A DNA stretch of 42,267 bases from Opitutia bacterium Tous-C1TDCM. Lineage in GTDB: Bacteria; Verrucomicrobiota; Verrucomicrobiia; Opitutales; Opitutaceae. The stretch spans positions 1-42,267 of the forward strand of contig NEUS01000022.1 in the NCBI GenBank assembly GCA_002288455.1. Direction: 5' to 3'. The notes under the pieces are model-generated. The model was given only the letters and a program-made list of their open reading frames with translations, searched no databases and had not been told where the DNA came from. Below are positions 15,634 to 24,106 of the stretch, piece after piece. Positions within the stretch are counted from its first letter, which is position 1, and each line of letters opens with the position of its first letter. The translations under genes and the position numbers were made by a program.

Positions 15634-16326
15634 TCACTCCAACTTCTGCACCCGCAGATTCCGGAACGCGATTTCCTTGCCGAAGAGTTCCTTGTTCTTC
15701 GTCGAGTGCACCTGGAGGCCGAAGAAGCCGCGCTTCACGCGCACCGCTTCGTCCGTGTCCGTGAAATCCGCCAGCGGCTGCCCGTTCAGGAAGGTCTTCA
15801 CCCGGTTCCCGCGCGCCTCGATGCGCATCGTGTTCCATTCCCCCATTTTCAATTTCGCCGCGTTCGCCTTGGCCCAAACCTGCTGCGGTTCGCCGTTGTT
15901 CTTCGCGGGCTGGAACCAGCCGCGCCGGCCTTCCTCGTAGAGCCCGCCCGTCAGCCCGCGCGGCGTCGGATCGATCTCGAATTGGTAACCGTAAAGCCGC
16001 TTCCGCTCCGCCCCGTCCGGCGGCGCACTGCGGAACTGCACCCCTGAATTGATCCCGGGCGCCGCCTTGAATTCCGCCTCGAAGATGAAGTCGCCGAACA
16101 GTTCCTCGGTGACCATGAACGAATTCGCCGGCACGCCTTCGGTCACCGTCCCGACGATCGCGCCGTCGCGCACGACGAACTTCGCGTCGCCCTGCATCTG
16201 CTTCCAGCCCTTCAGGGTCTTGCCGTCGAAGAGCGATTGCCACTTGGCCTCCGCGGCTTGGGCAACGCCCCCGGCGAGGGCGCACGCAATTGCGATTCCG
16301 AAAATCAACGGGGTCTTGGTTCGCAT
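15634..16326 (-). CDS. secreted DUF1080 family protein (3-keto-disaccharide hydrolase fold)
   Basis: 230 aa with a signal peptide (MRTKTPLIFGIAIACALAGG, cleavage near residue 26) and one concanavalin-like beta-sandwich domain. Landmarks: WQSLFDGKTLKGWKQMQG, FIFEAEFKAAPGINSGVQFRS, GYQFEID, GLYEEGRRGWFQPAKN, GEWNTMRIEARGNRVKTFLNG and the terminal EIAFRNLRVQKLE. DUF1080 proteins are abundant in Planctomycetes and Verrucomicrobia, and some hydrolyse 3-keto-glycosides. The ATG at 16326 was chosen because it begins the signal peptide. It probably shares a unit with the SMP-30 gene downstream. Confidence 0.9.
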   Translation of the reverse strand: MRTKTPLIFGIAIACALAGGVAQAAEAKWQSLFDGKTLKGWKQMQGDAKFVVRDGAIVGTVTEGVPANSFMVTEELFGDFIFEAEFKAAPGINSGVQFRSAPPDGAERKRLYGYQFEIDPTPRGLTGGLYEEGRRGWFQPAKNNGEPQQVWAKANAAKLKMGEWNTMRIEARGNRVKTFLNGQPLADFTDTDEAVRVKRGFFGLQVHSTKNKELFGKEIAFRNLRVQKLE

Positions 16327-16516
16327 ACGCCCCGACCATGCGCCCGTTCCGCGCGCACGCAACGTCAAGCTGCGTCCCGCTGCCGGCTCCGCCACGCCTG
16401 CAGCCAGACGCTGCCGAACGCGTTGAGCGTTTCCGCTCCCGCCGGCGCCGCCGCGGCATTCGCCTTCCTCCGCCCCGCGCCGCGGCCCCGCCTTCGATTC
16501 TTGGCGCGACGGGATT

Positions 16517-16894
16517 TCACGGCTGCGCCTTCCGCCGGTGGATCGCGAGGGAGTTGCCGTCCGGATCCGTGACGATCGCCATTTGGCACACTCCGCTGTC
16601 CATCGGCTCGATCAGGAAACGCGCCCCCGCCGCCTTCAGCGTCGCGATCGCCCCCTCGAAATCCTCCACTTCCAACGCCGCGCACGGGCCGTCCGCCGAC
16701 GGCTTCCACATCTCCGCCGACATATTCGAAATCGCGAAAGTCGACGCCCCCACGTCGTACTCGATCCAGTGCTTGCCCCCGTGCTCGAATTGGACCGAGA
16801 CCTTGAAGTTGAGGACCTGTTCGTAAAACGCCCGCGCGCGCGCGACGTCGGTGCAAGGGTAGCCGGTGAAGGCGATTTCTTTGACGGTGATCAT
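16517..16894 (-). CDS. VOC (glyoxalase/bleomycin-resistance fold) family protein
   Basis: 125 aa, a paired beta-alpha-beta-beta-beta module. The first half starts ITVKEIAFTGYPCTDVARAR with FYEQVLNF. The second half includes GPCAALEVEDFEGAIATLKAAG and ends VCQMAIVTDPDGNSLAIHRR, the standard VOC closing strand with E/H-type metal positions only partly conserved. VOC proteins cover isomerases, dioxygenases and binding proteins; the substrate cannot be inferred. The gene is not clearly in an operon with its neighbours. Confidence 0.85.
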   Translation of the reverse strand: MITVKEIAFTGYPCTDVARARAFYEQVLNFKVSVQFEHGGKHWIEYDVGASTFAISNMSAEMWKPSADGPCAALEVEDFEGAIATLKAAGARFLIEPMDSGVCQMAIVTDPDGNSLAIHRRKAQP

Positions 16895-16965
16895 GGGAAA
16901 ACGGGAATGCCGTCACCTTAGCATCGTGCCGTGACAGCCCTATGTCAGGAGGCCCGCCGCCGCGC

Positions 16966-18240
16966 TCAAACCGGATGCACCGGTCCGAGCTTCGTCATCA
17001 CTTCGCCGAGCAGATAAATCGACCCCGTGACCACGACCGTGTCCCCGGGTCCGCCCGCCGCGCATCGATCCGGCGCGGGAAACAATTCCCCGACCGTGCT
17101 CCGGTGCACGCGCCCGCGGTAATCCGCCGGCAACAGCGCCTCGAGTTGCGCCCACGTGCACGCCCGCGGCTGCTGCGGCACCACGAAATGGATCTCGGCG
17201 GCATGCCGCGCGATCGCTTCGAGCAACGGCCGCGCCCGCGCCTCGCCCAGCACCCCGGTGATCACGATCGGCGCCCGGCCCGTCGCCGTCGCTACCTTGC
17301 CCAAATTGGCATCGAGCACCTGGGCGCCCTCGGGATTGTGCGAGGCATCGAGAATCATCGGCCGCCCGTCGACCCGCACCCGTTGCCAGCGGCCGGGCCA
17401 ATCCACATGCGCCAACCCCGCCGCGATCACCGCCGGCGTGATTTGCCAACGCGGCGCCAGCGCCCGCGCCGCCAACGTCGCCGTCGCCGCATTCCAACGC
17501 TGGTAGTCGCCTTCGAGATTGGTTTCCGGGTATCCCGCCAAATCGTCGCCGTACACGTCCTGCACCGCGGTGAGCGGCGCCCCGCGCTCCGCGGCAATCT
17601 GCCGGATGCGCGCGCCCGCCGCGGCCGGCACCCGGCCCAGAATCACCGGCACCCCGGGCTTGATGATCCCCGCTTTCTCACCCGCGATCGCCTCGAACGT
17701 GTTCCCGAGGATTTCGCAATGGTCCATGGCGATCGACGTGATCGCCGCGACTTCGGGGTGAACGATGTTCGTGGCGTCGAGCCTTCCGCCCAGGCCGACC
17801 TCGATCGTGGCGATATCGCAGCGTTCCCGCGCAAAGTGCAGCAGCGCCATCGCCGTGAGGTATTCGAAGAAGCTCGGCCGGTCGTCCGGCACCGCCGCGC
17901 CGAGGCGCTCCACCACGGGCTGCAATTCGCGCAGATAGCCGAGCAATTCCGTTTCCCTCAGGCTCGCGCGGCCCACCTGCACGCGTTCGCCCAACCGCAC
18001 CAGATGCGGCGAGGTGAACAGTCCCGTGCGCCAGCCCGCGGCGTGCAAAATCGCGTCGAGCATCGCCGCGACCGACCCCTTGCCGTTCGTCCCCGCCACG
18101 TGGAGACAGGGCACCGCCCGCTCCGGATGCCCAAGCGCCGCCGCCAGCACCCGCATGCGGTCGATGCCGAACTTCGCCCCGTGGGGCCGTTGCGCAAACA
18201 GCCACTCGGCCGCCGCCGCGTAGTCGGTCGGTAATCCCAT
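16966..18240 (-). CDS. folC: bifunctional folylpolyglutamate synthase/dihydrofolate synthase
   Basis: 424 aa Mur-ligase family enzyme adding glutamate to dihydropteroate or folates. ATP loop: HVAGTNGKGSVAAM (47-60). Also present: FTSPHLVRLGERVQV, ATIEVGLGGRLDATNIV with the metal-site region, SIAMDHCEILGNTFEAIAGEKAGIIKPGVPV, the C-domain ILDASHNPEGAQVL, and VVTGSIYLLGEV at the end. The ATG at 18240 gives the normal N-terminus. It is the last gene of the ruvX-truA-comF-accD-folC run, 26 bp after accD. The accD-folC pairing is common in bacteria. Confidence 0.97.
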   Translation of the reverse strand: MGLPTDYAAAAEWLFAQRPHGAKFGIDRMRVLAAALGHPERAVPCLHVAGTNGKGSVAAMLDAILHAAGWRTGLFTSPHLVRLGERVQVGRASLRETELLGYLRELQPVVERLGAAVPDDRPSFFEYLTAMALLHFARERCDIATIEVGLGGRLDATNIVHPEVAAITSIAMDHCEILGNTFEAIAGEKAGIIKPGVPVILGRVPAAAGARIRQIAAERGAPLTAVQDVYGDDLAGYPETNLEGDYQRWNAATATLAARALAPRWQITPAVIAAGLAHVDWPGRWQRVRVDGRPMILDASHNPEGAQVLDANLGKVATATGRAPIVITGVLGEARARPLLEAIARHAAEIHFVVPQQPRACTWAQLEALLPADYRGRVHRSTVGELFPAPDRCAAGGPGDTVVVTGSIYLLGEVMTKLGPVHPV

Positions 18241-18266
18241 GGCGCGACGGCAAACTCGACCGCGAC

Positions 18267-19133
18267 TCAACCCGCGGCAGCCGCCTTCGGCTGACGCCGC
18301 AGGTGCAACGCGGAAAGCAATTCATGCAGCCGCTCCCGCAACTCCAGGCGGCTCACGATCTGGTCGATCAGGCCGTGCTTGAGCAAAAACTCCGCCGTCT
18401 GGAATCCCGCCGGCAAGGTCTGCTTCGTCGTATCCTTGATCACCCGCGCGCCGGCAAAACCGATCAACGCTCCCGGTTCCGCGATGATCACGTCGCCCAA
18501 GGTCGCGAAGCTCGCCGTCACCCCGCCCATCGTCGGATGCGTCAGCACCGAGATGAAGGGCAGCTTCGCTTCCGCCAAGCGTCCGAGCGCCGCGCTCGTC
18601 TTCGCCATCTGCATGAGGGAATAGATGCCTTCCTGCATGCGGGCGCCGCCGGACGCGCTGAAAATGATGCACGGGATTTTCCGTTTCACCGCCGTCTCGA
18701 TCGCGCGCGTGATTTTCTCGCCCGCCGCCGCGCCCATCGCGCCGCCGCAAAACCGGAAATCCATCACCGCCACCGAAACCTCCAGCCCGAGGATTTCCCC
18801 GGTGCCCGTGATCACGGCTTCGGGCAGACCGCTGTCTTTTTCGTAGCGCTTGATGCGGTCCGGATAGGCCTGGGAATCGACAAACTTCAACGGGTCGCTC
18901 GACCGCACGGACGCGTTGAGCTCCTTGAACGTGCCTTCGTCGAACAGCTTCGCGATCCGCGCCCGCGCCCCGATCGGAAAATGGTGGCCGCTCTTCGGCA
19001 CGACCATCTGGTTGTCCTCGACCTCCTTGTTGAAAAGGATCTCCCCGCTGAGCGGATCTTTGGTGTAGAGACCCTTGGGAATGTCCTTCTTGCGCAGCTT
19101 GCGGACCGTGTAGGTCGGTTTGTCGAAATGCAT
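18267..19133 (-). CDS. accD: acetyl-CoA carboxylase carboxyltransferase subunit beta, lacking the zinc-finger cysteines
   Basis: 288 aa. With AccA it transfers the carboxyl group from biotin to acetyl-CoA in fatty acid synthesis. The crotonase-fold core is intact: [73 protein letters not shown]. The N-terminal region [20 protein letters not shown] / MVVPKSGHH aligns with the C-x2-C-x15-C-x2-C zinc ribbon of E. coli AccD with correct spacing, but the four cysteines are D26, S29, V45 and S48. Some alphaproteobacterial AccD proteins also lack most of these cysteines. It lies 5 bp from comF and 26 bp from folC in the operon. Confidence 0.95.
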   Translation of the reverse strand: MHFDKPTYTVRKLRKKDIPKGLYTKDPLSGEILFNKEVEDNQMVVPKSGHHFPIGARARIAKLFDEGTFKELNASVRSSDPLKFVDSQAYPDRIKRYEKDSGLPEAVITGTGEILGLEVSVAVMDFRFCGGAMGAAAGEKITRAIETAVKRKIPCIIFSASGGARMQEGIYSLMQMAKTSAALGRLAEAKLPFISVLTHPTMGGVTASFATLGDVIIAEPGALIGFAGARVIKDTTKQTLPAGFQTAEFLLKHGLIDQIVSRLELRERLHELLSALHLRRQPKAAAAG

Positions 19134-19138
19134 GGGGT

Positions 19139-19897
19139 TCAGCCGTGTCCGAGGGTGACGACGTCCACGTTCAGCGCCCCGGCCCGCCGCAGGGTGCGGG
19201 CGCAGCTGTTGAGCGTGGAACCGGTGGTGAATACATCGTCGATGAGCAGATAATGAAGCACCGGATCAAAGGCCGCGCCCGGGGCGAGTGCAAAGGCATT
19301 TTTGAGGTTGGCCATGCGCGTCCGCCGATCGAAAGCCGTCTGCGTGCGCGTGTCCGTCGTGCGCACCAGCAGCGAACGCACCTGCGTTTCCCCGCCCGCC
19401 GCCCGCGCCAGCGCCGCCGCCAGCAACGCCGCCTGGTTGTAGCCCCGCTCGCGCGCCTTGCGCGCATGCAACGGCACCGGCACCAGCACGCCGCCGCGCA
19501 CCCAGTCGAGCACCGGTCCGGCCTGCCGGAAAATCGCCTCCATGTCCGCGAGCACGTGCAGCCCGCGGTGGTACTTGAGCTCGATCACCAACGATCGGAC
19601 CGGCCCCTTGAACAGCACCGTCGTCCGGCCCTCGCGGTAAGCCGGCTCGAGTCCCTCGCACTTCAGGCACTGCCGCCCGCCCTCGCCCGGCCCGAAAAAC
19701 GGATGCCCGCAGGTCTCGCAATGCGGCGCCCGCACGAAATCGACCAACCCCGCGCAACGCCGGCACAGGTGCCGGTAAGGCGACGCCGTCGTCTCCGGCC
19801 CGCGCTCGACCAACGCCGCACAGTGCACGCACGACGGCGGAAACACCGTGTCCGCCAACGTCTCCGCCCACGCCCGCACTTCCGGCCAGTTTGCCAT
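19139..19897 (-). CDS. comF: ComF family phosphoribosyltransferase-like protein
   Basis: 252 aa. The N-terminal zinc region holds four CxxC pairs: CVHC (23-26), CRRC (45-48), CETC (60-63) and CLKC (77-80). The C-terminal PRTase domain has [18 protein letters not shown] and the PRPP loop [21 protein letters not shown]. ComF is required for DNA uptake in naturally competent bacteria, where it probably acts on incoming single strands in the cytoplasm; in non-competent species its role is unclear. It lies between truA and accD with gaps of 19 and 5 bp. The zinc cysteines are kept here although AccD next door has lost its set. Confidence 0.93.
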   Translation of the reverse strand: MANWPEVRAWAETLADTVFPPSCVHCAALVERGPETTASPYRHLCRRCAGLVDFVRAPHCETCGHPFFGPGEGGRQCLKCEGLEPAYREGRTTVLFKGPVRSLVIELKYHRGLHVLADMEAIFRQAGPVLDWVRGGVLVPVPLHARKARERGYNQAALLAAALARAAGGETQVRSLLVRTTDTRTQTAFDRRTRMANLKNAFALAPGAAFDPVLHYLLIDDVFTTGSTLNSCARTLRRAGALNVDVVTLGHG

Positions 19898-19916
19898 CGG
19901 CCCGCGGTCGCCCCGC

Positions 19917-20798
19917 CTATTCCAGCCCCGCCCCGCCCGCCGCTCGGCCGCGGCCGCCGTAAAACACCTTCGCCATGAACAGCCCCTGCGGCGGCGCCGT
20001 CTGCACCAGCGCCGTGCGCGTGCGTTTTTCCAAGATCGCGCGCACCTGCTCCGGACTCAGCCGCCCCTCCCCCACGGCCACCAGCACGCCGGCCAAGCTG
20101 CGCACCATCTTGTAGAGAAAGCCGTCGGCCTCCGCCGTGATTTTCACCCGCGCGCCGCGCCGCCCGATTTCCAGCCGCCGCAATTCCCGCACCGTATCCT
20201 CTTTCTCGGGACCGTTCAGCGCCGTGAACGCGCGGAAATCGTGCCGCCCCGCCAGCCCGTCCGCCGCCCGTTGCATCGCCGCCAGATCCAGCGGCCGGAA
20301 CACCGTCCAGCAATACGGCCGCAGGAACGGATCCGCATCCCCGAGGTGCACGTGGTACTCGTAACGCTTGCCCGTCGCGTCGAAGCGCGCGTGGAAATCC
20401 GGCCGCGCCACCCGCGCCGTCCGCACCTGGATCGCCGGCGGCAACCCTGTCCGGAAGGCCATCAGCAGCTTCGCCGGCTCGTGCCGCCAGACGGCGTCGA
20501 AATGGAACACCTGCTCCCGCGCATGCACCCCCGCGTCCGTCCGCCCGCTGCCGTGGATCCGCACCGGCCGCTTGAAGATCTGCGCCAGCCGCGCCTCGAT
20601 CACATCCTGGATCGCCGTCCCTCCCACTTGGCTCTGCCAGCCCGCGAACGCCGTGCCGTCGTACGCGCAGGTGCAGCGCCAGCGGCGGGCGCCCGGTTCG
20701 GCCGGAGGTCGTGTTTCCACGGCCGAGGTTGACCCATGCCCGGCCCGCGGATCCAAGCCTGTTTTCACCCCGGATTGCGGCGGCTCAACCGTGGTCAT
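19917..20798 (-). CDS. truA: tRNA pseudouridine(38-40) synthase TruA
   Basis: 293 aa; isomerises uridines 38-40 in the tRNA anticodon stem. Core motifs: CAYDGTAFAGWQ (44-55), IHGSGRTDAGVHAREQV (81-97, catalytic D88), ARFDATGKRYEYHVH and the C-terminal GFLYKMVRSLAGVLVAVGEG. The start is uncertain: the ATG at 20798 overlaps ruvX by 14 bp and adds about 38 residues before the normal beginning, while a GTG at 20720 would give a more usual length. Neither has a clear ribosome binding site. Confidence 0.95.
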   Translation of the reverse strand: MTTVEPPQSGVKTGLDPRAGHGSTSAVETRPPAEPGARRWRCTCAYDGTAFAGWQSQVGGTAIQDVIEARLAQIFKRPVRIHGSGRTDAGVHAREQVFHFDAVWRHEPAKLLMAFRTGLPPAIQVRTARVARPDFHARFDATGKRYEYHVHLGDADPFLRPYCWTVFRPLDLAAMQRAADGLAGRHDFRAFTALNGPEKEDTVRELRRLEIGRRGARVKITAEADGFLYKMVRSLAGVLVAVGEGRLSPEQVRAILEKRTRTALVQTAPPQGLFMAKVFYGGRGRAAGGAGLE

Positions 20799-21222
20799 CG
20801 ACGGGCGGCGGCACGCCGAATTTCTGGTTGAAGTAATCCTGCAGGATCAAGGTCGCCGCCCGCGAATCGATGATCCCGCTCGCGCGCACGTCCCGGCGCC
20901 GCGATTTCGCGATCGTCGACTCCGCCTCGTAGCTCGTCAGCCGCTCGTCCACCAGGTGGATCGGCAGGCCGAACTCCGCCCGCAACTTCGCCGCGAACGC
21001 ATCCACTTCCTTCGCCTTGAAACCGACGCTGTCGTCCATGTTCAGCGGATACCCGAGCACGAATTCCGTGACCCGCCGCTGCGCCACCGCGGCCCTCAGC
21101 CCCGCCCAGCGCTTCTCCGGATCCGCCTCCGTCAGGGCCGGCAACGGCGTCGCCACCGCGAGCTCGTCGCCGTAACTCAGCCCGATGCGGCGGGCGCCGT
21201 AGTCGATTCCGAGGAAACGCAT
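20785..21222 (-). CDS. ruvX: Holliday junction resolvase-like / pre-16S rRNA nuclease YqgF
   Basis: 145 aa RNase-H-fold protein. Catalytic acidic residues occur in FLGIDYGARRIGLSYGD (3-19, D7), VLGYPLNMDDS and LVDERLTSYEAE, with a final D in the GIIDSRAATLILQDYF segment. YqgF processes the 5' end of 16S rRNA in E. coli. It opens the ruvX-truA-comF-accD-folC run and is divergent from the moeB-like gene with 76 bp between. Confidence 0.95.
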   Translation of the reverse strand: MRFLGIDYGARRIGLSYGDELAVATPLPALTEADPEKRWAGLRAAVAQRRVTEFVLGYPLNMDDSVGFKAKEVDAFAAKLRAEFGLPIHLVDERLTSYEAESTIAKSRRRDVRASGIIDSRAATLILQDYFNQKFGVPPPVDDHG

Positions 21223-21298
21223 CCGCCGATTTCCGCTGCCCCGCCCAGCGGCTGCAATTTCAATTGCGACCGCGCCGCTTCCGACTCTCTTTCCGCCG

Positions 21299-22480
21299 AT
21301 GCCCGCCGCCGTGCCCGACCTTTCGCCCGCCGAATTGGCGCGCTACAGCCGGCATCTAATGCTCGGGGAAATCGGCCTCGCGGGCCAACGCCGGCTCGCC
21401 GCCGCCCGCGTCCTCATCGTCGGCGCCGGCGGTCTCGGCAGCCCCGCGGCTCTCTACCTCGCCGCCGCCGGCATCGGCACCCTCGGCATCGCCGACTTCG
21501 ACCGCGTCGCCGACCACAATCTCCAGCGCCAGTTGCTCCACGACCACGCCTCCGTCGGCCGCCCCAAGGTCGACTCCGCCGCCGACCGGCTCCGCGCGAC
21601 CAATCCCTTCATCCGCATCGTCGTCCACCCCGAGGGAGTCACCGTCGCCAACGCCGTCGAACTCTTCGCGGGCTACGATGTGATCGTCGACGGCACCGAC
21701 AATTTTTCCTCCCGCTACCTGAACAACGACGCCGCCTGCCGCGCCGGCAAGCCCCTCGTCTACGGCAGCGTGTTCAAGTTCGACGGCCAGGTCTCCGTCT
21801 TCGACCCGGCCGGCGGCGGCCCCTGCTACCGCTGCCTCTTTCCCGAAGCACCGGCCGCCGGCGCCGTCCCCGGCTGCGGCGAAGCCGGCGTCCTCGGCGC
21901 CCTCTGCGGCGTGATCGGCAGCCTCCAGGCCCTCGAGACCGTGAAACTCGTCGCCGGCTTCGGCACCCCGCTGCGCGGCCGCCTGCTCGTCTACGACGCG
22001 CTCAACCAGAATTTCCAAACATTCAACCTCCCCCGCGTCCCGCACTGCACGGCCTGCGGCCCCGCCGCCGCCCGCGGCCCACTCGATCCCGCGCGCTACG
22101 CGGCCGCCTGCGCGCCGCCGGTTCAGGCTGTTTCCGCTTCCATGTCCGAACCCGAGTATCCGCTCGAAATCTCCGTCGCCGCCGCCCGCGACCTGCGCCG
22201 CGCCCAGCCCGACCGCACCGTCCTGCTCGACGTGCGCGAACCCTACGAACTCGCGATCTGCCGCTTGCCCGACGCCCGCGCGATCCCGCTGCGCGAGATT
22301 CCGGACCACATCGGCGACCTGCCGCGGGACCAGCATCTTCTCGTGCTGTGCCACCACGGCAGCCGCAGCCTGCGGGTCACCGAGTACCTCCGCGACCAAG
22401 GCTTCGCCGCCGTCACCAACATCGCCGGCGGCATCGACGCCTGGGCGCAGGAAATCGATCCGTCCCTCGCGCGCTATTGA
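21299..22480 (+). CDS. moeB: MoeB/ThiF-type adenylyltransferase fused to a rhodanese domain
   Basis: 393 aa. The E1-like domain (about 8-250) has ARYSRHLMLGEIGLAGQRRL, the nucleotide loop VGAGGLGSPAA (41-51), DFDRVADHNLQRQLLH, DVIVDGTDNFSSRYLNND, and two zinc pairs C176/C179 and C250/C253, with the GCGEAGVLG loop (192-200). A rhodanese domain (about 288-393) carries the active-site loop CHHGSRS (C351). The protein adenylates the C-terminal Gly of a ubiquitin-like sulfur carrier (MoaD, ThiS or similar), and the rhodanese part can supply sulfur, as in Uba4/MOCS3. Which carrier it serves cannot be told, since no moa or thi gene lies nearby. Confidence 0.92.
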   Translation: MPAAVPDLSPAELARYSRHLMLGEIGLAGQRRLAAARVLIVGAGGLGSPAALYLAAAGIGTLGIADFDRVADHNLQRQLLHDHASVGRPKVDSAADRLRATNPFIRIVVHPEGVTVANAVELFAGYDVIVDGTDNFSSRYLNNDAACRAGKPLVYGSVFKFDGQVSVFDPAGGGPCYRCLFPEAPAAGAVPGCGEAGVLGALCGVIGSLQALETVKLVAGFGTPLRGRLLVYDALNQNFQTFNLPRVPHCTACGPAAARGPLDPARYAAACAPPVQAVSASMSEPEYPLEISVAAARDLRRAQPDRTVLLDVREPYELAICRLPDARAIPLREIPDHIGDLPRDQHLLVLCHHGSRSLRVTEYLRDQGFAAVTNIAGGIDAWAQEIDPSLARY

Positions 22481-22489
22481 GCCGGAGCG

Positions 22490-22620
22490 GGGAGCTGACA
22501 GCTGTCAGCCTTCAGCTTTCGGCTCTCAGCTCTCGGCAACACCCCTTCGCGCTCAGCTCCGCCGGCTGATCGCTGATCGCTGACCGCCGACAGCTGACAG
22601 CTGAACGCTGACCGCTTCTA
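22490..22620. repeat. spacer made of CTGA/CAGCT short-word repeats, with a 16-bp palindrome
   Basis: The convergent spacer after moeB holds GCTGACAGCTGTCAGC (22494-22509, a perfect 16-bp palindrome), CAGCTTTCGGCTCTCAGCTCTC, and then GCTGATCGCTGATCGCTGACC and GACAGCTGACAGCTGAACGC. It can fold extensively and may end transcription from both sides. It belongs to the same word family as the spacers after leuA and glmS. Confidence 0.6.
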
Positions 22621-23538
22621 TCAGCCCACCCGCAGTTCCGGATGCTGCGCAATATGGGCCCGGACAAAGTCCGCCCACGCCGACTGCAGCCGCGCCGTCA
22701 CCGTGCCGGGCCCGACCTCGAAGTGCAGGTCGTCGATCGCCGACACCGGCGCGATTTCCTTGGTCGTCGAAAGGATGAACGCCTCGCGGCAGGCCGGCAG
22801 ATCCTCCGGGCGGATCGCCTCCTCCCGCACCCGCACGCCGGCGGCGGGCGCCACCGCGCGGATCAGGAAGTCCCTCGTAATGCCCATCAGGATACCCGCG
22901 TCGCGCGGCGGCGTGACCACGGCGCCGTCGCGCACCAACGCCACGTTCGCGGTGGAGGCTTCGGCGAGTTCGCCGCGCAGATTGAGCATGAGCACGTCGT
23001 CCGCCCCGCGGGCGCGCGCCTCGCGCAGGCCGAGGATGTTGTTGAGGTAGTTGCCCGTCTTCCAGGCCGGGTCGAGCGCTTCGGCCGGATTGCGCCGCCG
23101 CTCGCGGGCGATCGCCAGCGCCAGGCCGCGCGCCAGCACCGCCGGCGCCACGGCCGGACATTTCTGCACCAGCAGGACGACGTCGGGCGTTTCGGCCAGC
23201 GCCGGATCAAGCCCGATGGCCCCTGCCCCGCGCGACACCTGCAGCCTGATATACAGCTCGTCCGAGCCGCCGGCGACCGCCCGGTAGGCGGCGACCGTCC
23301 GCCGGATCGCGGTCGCCATTTCCTCCCGCGTGAACGGCAACGCGAAATAAAGCGCCGCCGCGGACGCCTCCAGCCGCCGGAAATGTTCCTCCCACGCAAA
23401 CAACACCCCGCCGCAGGTCCTCCAGACTTCGTACACGGCATCGCCGTACAGAAACCCGCGGCTGAGCGGCGAAAGCGAGGGCTCCGCGGCGGAGTGGAGG
23501 CGGCCGTTTGTATAGGCCTGAATATACATGGCGGGCAT
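22621..23538 (-). CDS. PLP-dependent class IV aminotransferase (D-amino acid / branched-chain type)
   Basis: 305 aa. Fold-type IV signature: SRGFLYGDAVYEVWR (26-40), the catalytic lysine K160 in WKTGNYLNNILGLREA (159-174), ADDVLMLNLRGELAEASTANVALV (179-202) and GITRDFLIRAV. Candidates are D-alanine aminotransferase, branched-chain aminotransferase or aminodeoxychorismate lyase. The conserved WKT.NYL.N.LA.. pattern is seen in D-amino acid and branched-chain members. An ATG at residue 4 (23529) is an equally good start. It is a single gene bounded by the repeat-filled spacer and an upstream terminator. Confidence 0.9.
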   Translation of the reverse strand: MPAMYIQAYTNGRLHSAAEPSLSPLSRGFLYGDAVYEVWRTCGGVLFAWEEHFRRLEASAAALYFALPFTREEMATAIRRTVAAYRAVAGGSDELYIRLQVSRGAGAIGLDPALAETPDVVLLVQKCPAVAPAVLARGLALAIARERRRNPAEALDPAWKTGNYLNNILGLREARARGADDVLMLNLRGELAEASTANVALVRDGAVVTPPRDAGILMGITRDFLIRAVAPAAGVRVREEAIRPEDLPACREAFILSTTKEIAPVSAIDDLHFEVGPGTVTARLQSAWADFVRAHIAQHPELRVG

Positions 23539-23571
23539 CCCCGCACGCTGGCGGCCGGCCGCGCCGGCGCC

Positions 23572-23600
23572 AAATAAAAAGCCCCCGCCGCAGCGGGGGC
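23572..23600 (-). terminator. intrinsic terminator of the HTH-protein gene
   Basis: On the minus strand GCCCCCGC-TGCG-GCGGGGGC (8-bp stem, 4-nt loop) is followed by TTTTTATTT. It starts 30 bp after the stop of the gene at 23631-24035 and separates it from the aminotransferase gene. Confidence 0.9.
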
Positions 23601-23630
23601 CGATCGTGGCTCGGTCGCGGGAGCCGGAGC

Positions 23631-24035
23631 TCAGCGCTTCTTCACCAGGCCCAGGGCCTTCTTGATATTCTGCACGCTCGGGAGCGAAATCCCGAGGGAC
23701 TTCGAGATCTCGCTGCCGGTCTTCCCGGCCTCGACGAGCTTCTTCACCTCGCCGCGCGTGGCCTCGGTGATGACCGCGCGCTTGCGGCGTTTCTTGCCCA
23801 GAGCGCCCTTGCCGGCGCTCGCCTTGGCCGCGCTGGCTTTGCCGGGCTTGCGGCCGCGGCGGACTTTCGTGCCGGTCGCGGCGCGGACCGCGGCGAGGAA
23901 ATCTTCCACGGACGCGAAACCGTAGTTGGCCGGCAGCGCGGCCAGCTCCTTGTGGAGCTCGCCCTGGACGGATTGTTCGAGGGCGGCGAGCTTGGCGCGC
24001 GCGGCCTCCAATTCTTTCATTTTATCGGTAACCAT
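23631..24035 (-). CDS. small basic DNA-binding-type protein: coiled coil, AT-hook-like linker, HTH
   Basis: 134 aa. Residues 3-34 are a heptad-like helix (KELEAARAKLAALEQSVQGE), and 38-55 form a short conserved helix. Residues 58-87 are strongly basic with RRGRKPGK (59-66), an AT-hook-like core, then an Ala/Lys stretch. Residues 88-125 look like a resolvase-type helix-turn-helix (ITEATRGEVKKLVEAGKTGS and EISKSLGISLPSVQNIKKAL). The plan, oligomerising coil plus basic linker plus HTH, suggests a nucleoid-associated or regulatory protein, loosely like H-NS, though no H-NS domain is recognised. A perfect 12-bp dyad lies 27 bp before its ATG and a strong terminator follows it, so it is a single-gene, possibly autoregulated, unit. 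Confidence 0.75.
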   Translation of the reverse strand: MVTDKMKELEAARAKLAALEQSVQGELHKELAALPANYGFASVEDFLAAVRAATGTKVRRGRKPGKASAAKASAGKGALGKKRRKRAVITEATRGEVKKLVEAGKTGSEISKSLGISLPSVQNIKKALGLVKKR

Positions 24036-24061
24036 CCGCGGAATAGATAATGGCTTTCAGA

Positions 24062-24099
24062 CTATAGCAAGCGGCAATTTCGGCCGACGCTTGCTATAG
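24062..24099. promoter_or_regulatory. perfect 12-bp inverted repeat upstream of the HTH gene (candidate operator)
   Basis: CTATAGCAAGCG (24062-24073) and CGCTTGCTATAG (24088-24099) are perfect inverted copies separated by 14 bp. The site lies between the SDR stop and the HTH-protein start, within the expected promoter zone of the latter, and is AT-richer than its surroundings. No T-run follows on either strand, so an operator is more likely than a terminator. Confidence 0.6.
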
Positions 24100-24106
24100 C
24101 AAATGA

